From: Sipunculus nudus
Taxonomy: Eukaryota > Annelida > Sipuncula > Golfingiida > Sipunculidae
NCBI GenBank assembly: GCA_026874595.1
Contig: CM049313.1
Coordinates: 19,607,508 to 19,671,507 of the forward strand
DNA length: 64,000 nucleotides
Direction: 5' to 3'
In this document: positions 49,315 to 62,500 of the stretch, piece after piece
How positions within the stretch are numbered: position 1 is the first letter of the stretch
Layout of the letters: every line of letters begins with the position of its first letter
Notes under the pieces: model-generated
What the model was told of the DNA's origin: nothing
The model's database searches: none
What the model saw: the letters and a program-made list of their open reading frames with translations, nothing else
Translations under genes and position numbers: made by a program

Positions 49315-51192
49315 AAGGGCCGGATCCAGAGGGGGGCAAAGGTAGCAGCTGCCCCAATTACCCCCCCCCCCCCCCCACCCCGAAGTTTCCTCCAAAATAA
49401 TTTTAATGTCACGAATTCAAACAAAATCTGGTCCCTTTTTGTAACATTTCAAATCAGTTCTGGTCACTTTTATCCAAAATATCATTGATTTCCGTCTATT
49501 GTTCCTTTCTTTTATTTATGTTTTAACAGATAACCCATATCGTTAGATTCTGCTCCAGCCAGTGCCCAAAGTGTGTACCCGGCATCAGTTCAGTCTTTTT
49601 TGAGCAGTCGTTCAAGTTTGTGATGAAAAATTATACCATTACGTCGAGATAAGTGTTGAAAATACAACACTTCAAGTTACCAGATGCGAGTGTGAGAGAA
49701 GCATTAGTATATTTATATTTTTGAAAACCTATCTCAGACTAACTACGCATGGGCAAACGAGGCAGACAGCTCTGGCCCTTATGTACATACAAAGGGATGT
49801 ACCAGCAGATATTACAACAGTTGTAAAGGAATTTGTACTGAGAAAACCCAGAAAGATGGTTCTCCATTTCTTTGAATAGCCTAAGACATTTCTCATGGCC
49901 TTAAAAATTCCTTTGATATTTCATCATGGGCGATTTTTTTATGTCAAACAAACAATTAATTAATTACAATTTCTTATACTTATAGTTGAAGGTTATGTAT
50001 GATACATGTTCTGTTTCTCATGATCAGGCCATACATAGTATGACTGTATTCATATATAAAAATCAGCTTTTACTAATATTTTTCAATTCACTCCATTTTT
50101 GGTTATGCAAATAAAAATTTCTTTATATATATATATTACACATTTAGTCTTTGTGTCTTTCCACAATATCAATATCTATTATTTTGCTTTTAAATACAGC
50201 AAACAAAACAGAATTATAGCCTTCTCTTTTTTATACAGGACATAATTGTACAGCTGCAAATTTTGGTTAATTAACATGTTGTCTTCACGAATTGATATGA
50301 TACCATATATGATTAAAGATTGAGATATTGGTGGTAAATTCACATTTAGCATTCTTTAACCAGGATGTTATTTTCAGATTAAAATTCTTAGCGACCATAC
50401 AGTCCAGAAATACATGCAGTATCATATTCTTTGTTCAAAACAAAATGAACTAAGGGACATAATCAGGAGCAATATTATACCTATTCATTCACATTATCAG
50501 TTCAATTTTGCTTTATACAAATGTTCTCCGGCAAAACCTTCCCAGCACACTGTCTCAGTACCTCGCATACGGGTGTTTAACACTTTAGCTGTTAAACACA
50601 GTCCATGTGTGTCTTTTTATCATAACAAGGTCGTGTGACCTGAGGTCCGAATGTGAGCCGAAACACGCATTGTTTCATCCAGCGGGAACATGTATTACAG
50701 TTTTTTTCTGGGCGCAGCCAGTCAGGGCATCTAATGATTGACACGGGTGATGCACGCGTTGTGTTTATGTTGACACCTGTGATCGCGCCCGGTCCACTAT
50801 TTTTAACACTCATTTATATAAGCAAACGGTTACAAGGCAATATTTTGGCAGGTACAAATTAATTTTAAAGGGAAGAAGCTATTTTTCGTGTTATTTCAAC
50901 AAGCTCAATAGGTGATTGGGCTTCGTTAAATTCCTTCTATACAACTGACCATTTTTTAATGGCCTGTTTAATTCTATCCAAAACATTAAATCTATGTGAT
51001 TCACACATGTATTGTTTTCACGTATTTTTTTCAAATGTCTTCCACTTTCCATTATCATCTACCAGATATTTTATGTAACATAATCTGTTATCTACATAGC
51101 CTTTGGGTTTAGTAGTCCTCTTACCCCTGGCCCTCAGGGCCTGCCCCCCCCCCCCCCCCCCCCAACATTCCTCCTGGATCCGGCCCTGACCG
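49315..51192. mobile_element. Candidate TIR DNA transposon, ~1.9 kb
   Basis: The left end AGGGCCGGATCCAGAGGGGG (about 49317) and the right end CCTCCTGGATCCGGCCCT (about 51171-51188) are inverted copies over 14 bases (AGGGCCGGATCCAG). Each is followed inward by a long C- or G-run (49360-49375; 51147-51163). ACCG stands next to both ends, a possible but weak target duplication. No transposase frame is intact. It could instead be two independent ends of one high-copy family in opposite orientation. Confidence 0.5.
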
Positions 51193-51669
51193 CCGTGTAA
51201 TAATAACGTAGCAATCATAGTATGTCATCAAGGTCAATACCCAGATCATAGCTTTAATAGCTGCAATATGATGGTTAATAATGCTTCAACCAGTGTAATC
51301 ATGGTGCGCGTGTTATCATTTTGACTAATCAGCTGTCATAGGCGCGGCATACAGCCATGCTATATTTGCATGCTATGCTTTAACGACGTTTGGAGAGCTA
51401 CTCAGTTTACATAAACAGCCTTTGATTGTTTTCATTTTTGTTATTATTATATTTATTTGAATGCTTGTTAATGCAATAATGATTTTATTCCTTTTTTCGT
51501 CATACAGAAATCTTTTGTTAAAACAAAGTATAGGATGCATGTTAACACGATACCTTTTGAACCAATCATTAAATTTTCATTGGATTGAACATTCGAATAG
51601 TTTTTATCAATATCTCGGATCCGTTCGAAAAACACTGACACGGTCCCTCATCTTTGAGGTAAAGTAAGC
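51193..51669. other. No feature recognised
   Basis: One 68-codon frame (51461-51667) without domain; otherwise nothing. Confidence 0.4.
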
Positions 51670-52510
51670 CCCCGTGACATTTTTTTAAGTATTGCAATTT
51701 TCCACCTAAAATTTGATACACAAGTTTTTTCAACCATGTCCTCGGGTTTGAAAACTGGTGAACTTGACCTGGATGTTTAAGGTCAAATCAACCAAGTTTT
51801 AGCTAATTATTTTAGGATTTGTTTTGAATGTGTTAAGTTGTGTTGAAGCACTGAATATTCATTCTTTAAAGGTTACACAAGAGTTGTTTAATACCAAGTT
51901 CTCCAACAAGTTGCAAAAGTGGAGACCTTGACTTTCACCTTCAAGTATAATCAGCCGAAACAATTTTTTGTTGTGAACGCGATAATTTTTTAATTATTGC
52001 ATAATTTTCACTCAAATTTGTTTCCAAAATTGTTTCAACAAGGTTGTGACCTTGCTTGTCTAGTTCAATTCTCCCCAGCTATAGGTCATCGTCTCTGGGA
52101 AATCTTGTGAACCTGATTTTTTTTAAGCATTGCATATTTTCCTCAGATTTGATACACAAATTGTTCTAATTAAGGTCTCGGATGCTTTTGAAAACTAGTG
52201 ACCTTCACATTGATCTTCAAATCTATGATTTTGTAGACCCCATAACTTCTGAAGTACTGAACATTTTTTCTTCAAATTTGGTACACCAGTTGTTTCAACC
52301 AAGGCCTCTGAATAATTCAAACACTGGTGACTTTAACCAAATCTTAAAAAATCTAGAATTTTTGTGAACTCCTAACTCTTGAAGTACTGCATATTTGTTT
52401 TCTTCAATTTGAAACACCAAATGATTCAACCAAGCGGTCAGAGAGCTTGAAAACCAAGGCTTTTAAAAATTGTTAACTTGAACCTGTTCTTTCAGGTCAA
52501 ATTTTCGGAA
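51670..52510 (+). repeat. ~135-bp tandem repeat, about six decayed copies
   Basis: Units share TGATACACAA.TTG, TTCAACCAAGG, CTTTTGAAAACTGGTGACCTT and CTGAAGTACTG.ATATTTT. Clear starts are near 51714, 52149, 52281 and 52412, with a weaker one near 52013. A TGACCTTG-like half-site is present in most units. Confidence 0.7.
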
Positions 52511-52732
52511 ATGTTATATAAATATATAATATAATTTTGTATAATATATAACATATATATATATGTTTGATTAGCTTTTTAAGAACTGCATATTTTCCCC
52601 TTAAATGGATCCCTCGGGATGGTGACCTAAGAGAAGGGGAAATATATATTTTTTTGTGACTGCTAAGGAATAAAAAATCCATAATTTGATAAATGCTTAA
52701 GGAAAAACAAAAATAATTATAGCTGAAAACAG

Positions 52733-52775
52733 TGGCGTCAATTTATCTTCAAGGGTGGTGGGGGGGGGGGGGATA
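52733..52775. mobile_element. Lone transposon terminus with G-run
   Basis: CAGTGGCGTCAA, then GGTGGTGGGGGGGGGG. It resembles the left ends at 2892 and 49317, but no matching right end is seen before the satellite. Confidence 0.35.
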
Positions 52776-52826
52776 ACTCGCAGACGTAGGAGTGCAATCA
52801 AAGTTGGGACAAGGTTTTATATATTG

Positions 52827-52829
<3 letters not shown>

Positions 52830-52891
<62 letters not shown>
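52830..52891. repeat. (AT)n microsatellite
   Basis: About 31 TA units, about 110 bp before the 39-bp satellite starts. Confidence 0.97.
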
Positions 52892-52893
<2 letters not shown>

Positions 52894-53003
52894 CAAGTAA
52901 GTATAAAATTTATTAAAATATTTTATTATGTTTCCAGTATATGGTTATGTTAATTCTAAACTAGGTTTAGATATATAATATTATACAGTGAACCTGTTAT
53001 ATA

Positions 53004-56000
53004 ACAACATGACCATCACCTTCAGCACTGAGCTAGCTCACAACATGATCATCACCTTCACCTCTGAGCTTACCAACAACAACATGAACATCAGCTTCAG
53101 CTGGGAGCCAGCCCATAACAACATGATCATCACCTTAAGCTCAGAGCTAGCCCACAACAACATGACCATCAACTTCAGCCCTGAGCTAGCCCACTGCAAA
53201 ATGATCATCACCTTAAGCTCTGAGCTAACCCACTACAACATGATCATCACCTTAAGCTCAGAGCTAACCCACTACAACATGATCATCACCTTAAGCTCAG
53301 AGCTAACCCACTACAACATGATCATCACCTTAAGCTCAGAGCTAGCCCACTACAACATGATCATCACCTTAAGCTCAGAGCTAACCCACTACAACATGAT
53401 CATCACCTTAAGCTCAGAGCTAGCCCACTACAACATGATCATCACCTTAAGCTCAGAGCTAGCCCACTACAACATGATCATCACCTTAAGCTCTGAGCTA
53501 GCCCACTACAACATGATCATCACCTTAAGCTCTGAGCTAACCCACTACAACATGATCATCACCTTAAGCTCAGAGCTAGCCCACTACAACATGATCATCA
53601 CCTTAAGCTCTGAGCTAACCCACTACAACATGATCATCACCTTAAGCTCAGAGCTAGCCCACTACAACATGATCATCACCTTAAGCTCAGAGCTAACCCA
53701 CTACAACATGATCATCACCTTAAGCTCAGAGCTAACCCACTACAACATGATCATCACCTTAAGCTCAGAGCTAACCCACTACAACATGATCATCACCTTA
53801 AGCTCAGAGCTAGCCCACTACAACATGATCATCACCTTAAGCTCTGAGCTAACCCACTACAACATGATCATCACCTTAAGCTCAGAGCTAGCCCACTACA
53901 ACATGATCATCACCTTAAGCTCAGAGCTAGCCCACTACAACATGATCATCACCTTAAGCTCTGAGCTAGCCCACTACAGCATGATCATCACCTTAAGCTC
54001 TGAGCTAACCCACTACAACATGATCATCACCTTAAGCTCAGAGCTAGCCCACTACAACATGATCATCACCTTAAGCTCTGAGCTAACCCACTACAACATG
54101 ATCATCACCTTAAGCTCAGAGCTAGCCCACTACAACATGATCATCACCTTAAGCTCAGAGCTAGCCCACTACAACATGATCATCACCTTAAGCTCTGAGC
54201 TAACCCACTACAACATGATCATCACCTTAAGCTCAGAGCTAGCCCACTACAACATGATCATCACCTTAAGCTCTGAGCTAACCCACTACAACATGATCAT
54301 CACCTTAAGCTCAGAGCTAGCCCACTACAAAATGATCATCACCTTAAGCTCTGAGCTAGCCCACTACAACATGACCATCAACTTCAGCTCTGACCTAGCC
54401 CACAACAACATGACCATCAACTTCAGCTCTGACCTAGCCCAAAACAACATGACCATCAACTTCAGCTCTGACCTAGCCCACAACAACATGACCATCAACT
54501 TCAGCTCTGACCTAGCCCAAAACAACATCACCATCAACTTCAGCTCTGACCTAGCCCAAAGCAACATGACCATCACCTTCAGCACTGAGCTAGCTCACTA
54601 CAACATGATCATCACCTTCACCTCTGAGCTTACCAACAACAACATGAACATCAGCTTCAGCTGGGAGCCAGCCCATAACAACATGATCATCACCTTAAGC
54701 TCAGAGCTAACCCACTACAACATGATCATCACCTTAAGCTCAGAGCTAGCCCACTACAACATGATCATCACCTTAAGCTCTGAGCTAGCCCACTACAACA
54801 TGACCATCAACTTCAGCTCTGACCTAGCCCACAACAACATGACCATCAACTTCAGCTCTGACCTAGCCCAAAACAACATGACCATCAACTTCAGCTCTGA
54901 CCTAGCCCACAACAACATGACCATCAACTTCAGCTCTGACCTAGCCCAAAACAACATGACCATCAACTTCAGCTCTGACCTAGCCCACAACAACATGACC
55001 ATCAACTTCAGCTCTGACCTAGCCCAAAACAACATGACCATCACCTTCAGCACTGACCTAGCCCAAAACAACATGACCATCAACTTCAGCTCTGACCTAG
55101 CCCACAACAACATGACCATCAACTTCAGCTCTGACCTAGCCCAAAACAACATGACCATCACCTTCAGCACTGAGCTAGCTCACTACAACATGATCATCAC
55201 CTTCACCTCTGAGCTTACCAACAACAACATGAACATCAGCTTCAGCTGGGAGCCAGCCCATAACAACATGATCATCACCTTAAGCTCAGAGCTAGCCCAC
55301 TACAACATGACCATCACCTTCACCTCTGAGCTTACCAACAACAACATGAACATCAGCTTCAGCTGGGAGCCAGCCCATAACAACATGACCATCACCTATG
55401 CTCTGAGCTAACCTACAACAACATGATCATCACCTTCACCTCTGAGCTAGCCCACTACAACATGATCATCACCTTAAGCTCAGAGCTAACCCACTACAAC
55501 ATGATCATCACCTTAAGCTCAGAGCTAGCCCACTACAACATGATCATCACCTTAAGCTCTGAGCTAGCCCACTACAACATGATCATCACCTTAAGCTCTG
55601 AGCTAGCCCACTACAACATGATCATCACCTTAAGCTCTGAGCTAACCCACTACAACATGATCATCACCTTAAGCTCAGAGCTAGCCCACTACAACATGAT
55701 CATCACCTTAAGCTCTGAGCTAACCCACTACAACATGATCATCACCTTAAGCTCAGAGCTAGCCCACTACAACATGATCATCACCTTAAGCTCTGAGCTA
55801 ACCCACAACAACATGATCATCACCTTAAGCTCAGAGCTAACCCACTACAACATGATCATCACCTTAAGCTCAGAGCTAACCCACTACAACATGATCATCA
55901 CCTTAAGCTCAGAGCTAGCCCACTACAACATGATCATCACCTTAAGCTCTGAGCTAACCCACTACAACATGATCATCACCTTAAGCTCAGAACTAGCCCA

Positions 56001-59000
56001 CTACAACATGATCATCACCTTAAGCTCAGAGCTAGCCCACTACAACATGATCATCACCTTTAGCTCTGAGCTAGCCCACTACAACATGATCATCACCTTA
56101 AGCTCTGAGCTAACCCACTACAACATGATCATCACCTTAAGCTCAGAGCTAGCCCACTACAACATGATCATCACCTTAAGCTCTGAGCTAACCCACTACA
56201 ACATGATCATCACCTTAAGCTCAGAGCTAGCCCACTACAACATGATCATCACCTTAAGCTCAGAGCTAGCCCACTACAACATGATCATCACCTTAAGCTC
56301 TGAGCTAACCCACTACAACATGATCATCACCTTAAGCTCAGAGCTAGCCCACTACAACATGATCATCACCTTAAGCTCTGAGCTAACCCACTACAACATG
56401 ATCATCACCTTAAGCTCAGAGCTAGCCCACTACAACATGATCATCACCTTAAGCTCTGAGCTAGCCCACTACAACATGACCATCAACTTCAGCTCTGACC
56501 TAGCCCACAACAACATGACCATCAACTTCAGCTCTGACCTAGCCCAAAACAACATGACCATCAACTTCAGCTCTGACCTAGCCCACAACAACATGACCAT
56601 CAACTTCAGCTCTGACCTAGCCCAAAACAACATGACCATCAACTTCAGCTCTGACCTAGCCCAAAGCAACATGACCATCACCTTCAGCACTGAGCTAGCT
56701 CACTACAACATGATCATCACCTTCACCTCTGAGCTTACCAACAACAACATGAACATCAGCTTCAGCTGGGAGCCAGCCCATAACAACATGATCATCACCT
56801 TAAGCTCAGAGCTAACCCACTACAACATGATCATCACCTTAAGCTCAGAGCTAGCCCACTACAACATGATCATCACCTTAAGCTCTGAGCTAGCCCACTA
56901 CAACATGACCATCAACTTCAGCTCTGACCTAGCCCACAACAACATGACCATCAACTTCAGCTCTGACCTAGCCCAAAACAACATGACCATCAACTTCAGC
57001 TCTGACCTAGCCCACAACAACATGACCATCAACTTCAGCTCTGACCTAGCCCAAAACAACATGACCATCAACTTCAGCTCTGACCTAGCCCACAACAACA
57101 TGACCATCAACTTCAGCTCTGACCTAGCCCAAAACAACATGACCATCACCTTCAGCACTGACCTAGCCCAAAACAACATGACCATCAACTTCAGCTCTGA
57201 CCTAGCCCACAACAACATGACCATCAACTTCAGCTCTGACCTAGCCCAAAACAACATGACCATCACCTTCAGCACTGAGCTAGCTCACTACAACATGATC
57301 ATCACCTTCACCTCTGAGCTTACCAACAACAACATGAACATCAGCTTCAGCTGGGAGCCAGCCCATAACAACATGATCATCACCTTAAGCTCAGAGCTAG
57401 CCCACTACAACATGACCATCACCTTCACCTCTGAGCTTACCAACAACAACATGAACATCAGCTTCAGCTGGGAGCCAGCCCATAACAACATGACCATCAC
57501 CTAAGCTCTGAGCTAACCTACAACAACATGATCATCACCTTCACCTCTGAGCTAGCCCACTACAACATGATCATCACCTTAAGCTCAGAGCTAACCCACT
57601 ACAACATGATCATCACCTTAAGCTCAGAGCTAGCCCACTACAACATGATCATCACCTTAAGCTCTGAGCTAGCCCACTACAACATGATCATCACCTTAAG
57701 CTCTGAGCTAGCCCACTACAACATGATCATCACCTTAAGCTCTGAGCTAACCCACTACAACATGATCATCACCTTAAGCTCAGAGCTAGCCCACTACAAC
57801 ATGATCATCACCTTAAGCTCTGAGCTAACCCACTACAACATGATCATCACCTTAAGCTCAGAGCTAGCCCACTACAACATGATCATCACCTTAAGCTCTG
57901 AGCTAACCCACTACAACATGATCATCACCTTAAGCTCAGAGCTAACCCACTACAACATGATCATCACCTTAAGCTCAGAGCTAACCCACTACAACATGAT
58001 CATCACCTTAAGCTCAGAGCTAGCCCACTACAACATGATCATCACCTTAAGCTCTGAGCTAACCCACTACAACATGATCATCACCTTAAGCTCAGAGCTA
58101 GCCCAATACAACATGATCATCACCTTAAGCTCAGAGCTAGCCCACTACAACATGATCATCACCTTTAGCTCTGAGCTAGCCCACTACAACATGATCATCA
58201 CCTTAAGCTCTGAGCTAACCCACTACAACATGATCATCACCTTAAGCTCAGAGCTAGCCCACTACAACATGATCATCACCTTAAGCTCTGAGCTAACCCA
58301 CTACAACATGAACATCAGCTTCAGCTGGGAGCCAGCCCATAACAACATGATCATCACCTTAAGCTCAGAGCTAGCCCACTACAACATGACCATCACCTTC
58401 ACCTCTGAGCTTACCAACAACAACATGAACATCAGCTTCAGCTGGGAGCCAGCCCATAACAACATGATCATCATCTAAGCTCTGAGCTAACCTACAACAA
58501 CATGATCATCACCTTCACCTCTGAGCTAGCCCACTACAACATGACCCTCACCTTAAGCTCTGAGCTTACCAGCAACAACATGAACATCAGCTTCAGCTGG
58601 GAGCCAGCCCATAACAACACGATCATTACCTTAAGCTCTGAGCTAACCCACAACAACATGACCATCAACTTCAGCCCTGAGCTAGCCCACTGCAACATGA
58701 CTCTCACCTTAAGCTCTGAGCTTACCAGCAACAACATGAACATCAGCTTCAGCTGGGAGCCAGCCCATAACAACATGATCATCACCTTAAGCTCTGAGCT
58801 AACCCACAACAACATGACCATCAACTTCAGCTCTGAGCTAGCCCACTACAACATGACTCTCACCTTAAGCTCTGAGCTTACCAGCAACAACATGAACATC
58901 AGCTTCAGCTGGGAGCCAGCCAATAACAACATGATCATCACCTTAAGCTCTGAGCTAACCCACAACAACATGACCATCAACTTCAGCCCTGAGCTAGCCC

Positions 59001-59500
59001 ACTGCAACATAACGATCACCTTCAGATCTGAGCTAGCCCAAAACAAAATGACCATAATCCTCAGCTGTGAGCTAGCCCACTACAACATGACCCTCACCTT
59101 AAGCTCTAAGCTTACCAGCAACAACATGAACATCAGCTTCAGCTGGGAGCCAGCCCATAACAACACGATCATTACCTTAAGCTCTGAGCTAACCCACAAC
59201 AACATGACCATCAACTTCAGCCCTGAGCTAGCCCACTACAACATGACTCTCACCTTAAGCTCTGAGCTTACCAGGAACAACATGAACATCAGCTTCAGCT
59301 GGGAGCCAGCCCATAACAACATGATCATCACCTTAAGCTCTGAGCTAACCCACAACAACATGACCATCAACTTCAGCCCTGAGCTAGCCCACTGCAACAT
59401 AACGATCACCTTCAGATCTGAGCTAGCCCAAAACAAAATGACCATAATCCTCAGCTGTGAGCTAGCCCACTACAACATGACCATCACCTTCAGCTCTAGT
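53004..59500 (+). repeat. 39-bp minisatellite array, ~167 units, with 2105-bp higher-order repeat
   Basis: The unit translates in the plus frame as NMIITLSSELAHY (13 codons). Four main unit types occur: NMIITLSSEL[AT]HY, NMTINFSSDLA[HQ]N, NMNISFSWEPAHN and NMIITFTSELTNN. Blocks at 54364-55170 and 56469-57275 are near-identical and exactly 2105 bp apart, and a third start follows at 57528. 2105 is 54 x 39 minus 1, so each period shifts the frame by one base. After about 58306 the array changes to a mix of types. Frames stay open for 807, 693, 316 and 333 codons because the unit is a multiple of three without a stop. Units contain the palindromes ATGATCAT and CTTAAG, plus GCTAGC in many copies. 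Most likely non-coding satellite DNA. Confidence 0.93.
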
Positions 59501-59503
59501 TAA

Positions 59504-62500
59504 TTTTCAAACATCCCTTGACTTGATGACCGCCAGGACTTTGGAAAAAGTATACAATATTATATACATATTTCAGTATTAGATAAACATTACAATAATA
59601 GATAAATTATGGGACAGAATGTGCGCGGTGTAAAATATGAAAAGCTGTACACATACTTTTGATAGAAAATTACACCAAACCTCGGTATGACTCCATCCCG
59701 GGATACTCATTTGATTGCCAAATCCATCATTATGTATTCTCACTATGTAACCACTCATATACTGTAGTATGTCAAAAGGGAATTTATCATTGGCCAACAA
59801 TACGTTGGATATAAGACGTGTAATCACGTTTTAAATACTAGTATATGAATATATGCATGCCTTTCTATGGACATTTTGTTTTGAGCTCAGAATTCATTAA
59901 AATAACTGCAATGGTTCTATTTCTGGAATTTTTAAATTGATTAAAATAAAAGTAGAACCTGTTTGATTTTTCCCTTTTATTCTTTATTTGAATTTATACT
60001 AGTCTCTTATCAATAATTTACTTGCAGTGCTCTGATAAAGAAAAAAATCATTTTGCTAGAAACTCATGAGACAATTATTTCTATCTTTGTCTAAGTAAAA
60101 TAAAAGTTTAACAGGACATGGTGCTTTTTGGGGATATTTATATATATCACTACTTGCAGAAAAGAGATAAAGGCCCTTGGCCCCGTATTTGGTGCCCCCC
60201 CCCCCCCCCATTCCTCGAATGTTGGATACATCACTGATCTAACCATGGATTTGATGAACCATGACGCATTTTTTTCTTTGTACAACGCATAATAAATTGA
60301 TTAGGATCCTTTAGGGGGTACAGATATTGTCTCTGACTACTTCTAGTTTAATATTTTTCCATGTTAAAACTTCGGCCAAAATGCCAAAGCTTGTCTGTAC
60401 ACGTCCTAACAGGTCAGTTTTTACTTCCAAAATTACCCGAAAGAATACTTCATTAAAAACTAATATTGTTTTATGCAGAATTACAGATACGTTTTGCCAC
60501 ATTATATATTTTCTAAATTATATATCCGAAAAAAAAACCCAAGTAATCTTGCATAGAAGACATATCCATGCAGCGTAAATTTTAAATGGCAGTCGCTCCT
60601 GCTAGATATTATAAAAAACAAATGTGCCTCCGCAGTAAGTGCATTAGCTTTTACGCCGTATTGTTTTGTACAGCATTATGTCATAGGGCGAACGTACACA
60701 TTATAAAATGTAAGACAAAAAAACGGAACCGTAACATCCTAAACTGACTTATTAAACTTACGGTTGCCCCTTCATCTTCGGATTTATTAGAATCTTTCAC
60801 TGCAGCAGGTTATTAATTCATAGATAATTCATTCAATAAAGGATTGATAACATGTTTAACCTGATTCAGTCAAGGTGGGTTTGGGCGTTTTATCACGTTT
60901 TCCTGCAAAAGACCCGTCTCGATCCCATTTTACCGTTTCACATACATGTGCACGCTCGGTAAAGGATAAATGGATTAATAATTGTTTATAAATAACAGAT
61001 GGACTGTTTGGTTCGTGTTTATGGCGCGTGTGCTCATTGCCTCTGTGAACAGTACCGTCACAGCTAGATTGATAAATGCTTGCCCTTTTCTTTTCCACAA
61101 CCTCGAAAGCACGGCATTGACGGAGATAAATACTCTGTAATAAGTGCCTTTCTATATATTTCCCGCTACAGGTGTTTTATATAAAACTAGGAGATAGAGA
61201 ACTGTTCCACAGCAGGTGTCGTAATAAATGAGTGAGCGAACTAGTTTTTTTTATATTATTTATCATTGTAAATGACAGGCGTTAAGGGTTTGAGCTGTAT
61301 GTGTGTGTAACCGAAGACCTTTAAGCACTACAGGCGTGCTTCACTAGGACTCTGCCCACCTTGCATTACTGCAGTGAACAAATACTTCTTTATGATGGTT
61401 GGATGGTGGTTCAGTGCAAAAGGTGCAAACGCCGTTAGTGCCAATGTTACGTAACATATCTAGTATTGTAGCTCACTGCCTGAAGAGGCAATGATCTGTG
61501 CAGGGAAGTGGATACCACTGAGTCAATATGAAACCATTTATGCTGAGTGCAGGAGAACTATAATTCTTGACATGATCGATCTGCACTCATGCTGATCACG
61601 TGAGTCCACCTGATATGATTTTCAACAGCACTTGTGTGCAAGGTAATTATTATATAAAAAGGACGCACATGTTTATGTTCTATTTGGTGATTAAATAAGC
61701 ATTTTGCACTTTCATATGCCTCAAATAACCTTTAAATACAGTTTTTTATATTTTTTTATATTTTATTACCAGCAGCAAGGAGTAGTCAGAGAACACAAAA
61801 CTCTGCCAAGATTTTCATGAAACGGTGCTGTGTAGACAGATGTCAAGGGTCATCAACCCCATCCCAGGTCACGTCCAGACCGAAGCCGCCCCAAAGCGGT
61901 CATAAATACCAATGAATAGCTCTATGATTAATAAACAGCTGTATGTCATAATTGGATAGAATCCTCTGAATTGAAAATTTGTTATGGTAATTCAGGTTAC
62001 TTGCAATATTTAATGGATTGTTCCCTTGATAGTATCCTATCCCTACTCACAATTTAATCAATCTGTTCAGAACATTTTGCGTAAAATGCTTATAGACAAA
62101 CCAAAGAGTCAAAGGTCAAACATAATAAGCCATGTTTTCTAAGTATAATTGTGAAGTTATGTTAAAACTGAAACGGCAAAGATAACTTAGTCGTACCCTA
62201 GGTAGAACACGAGATACCAAAACGCAGACTGACTAACACAAAAAGGTAAGGATTTTACTCATGTCTGTTCATCTGTGTGAGTGTCTCTGCTTGTGTGTAG
62301 AAAAGATATATCGAAATATTTGGAAATATAGCGAAAACATGAGGTAGCAGAGGTATATCGTTTCAGTTAAGAGACATATGACAATACTCGTAAGAAGCAT
62401 GTCAGTATTGTGTCTTGTATATTGAATCAATATATATATGATCCATATTTACTTTACAGATTAATATTTTTCGGTATATGAATTTCTCGAATACCTAAAC

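Noticed and set aside
54364-57275. Minus-strand ORFs of 73-125 codons inside the satellite (repeating ELKLMVMLLWARS)
   Set aside because: They are the reverse frame of the 39-bp units and exist only because the unit is a multiple of three; no independent evidence for coding.
52988-59503. The four long plus-strand ORFs as a giant repeat protein
   Set aside because: The first frame opens at a GTG, each 2105-bp period shifts frame by one base, and there is no signal peptide, unique domain or splice context.
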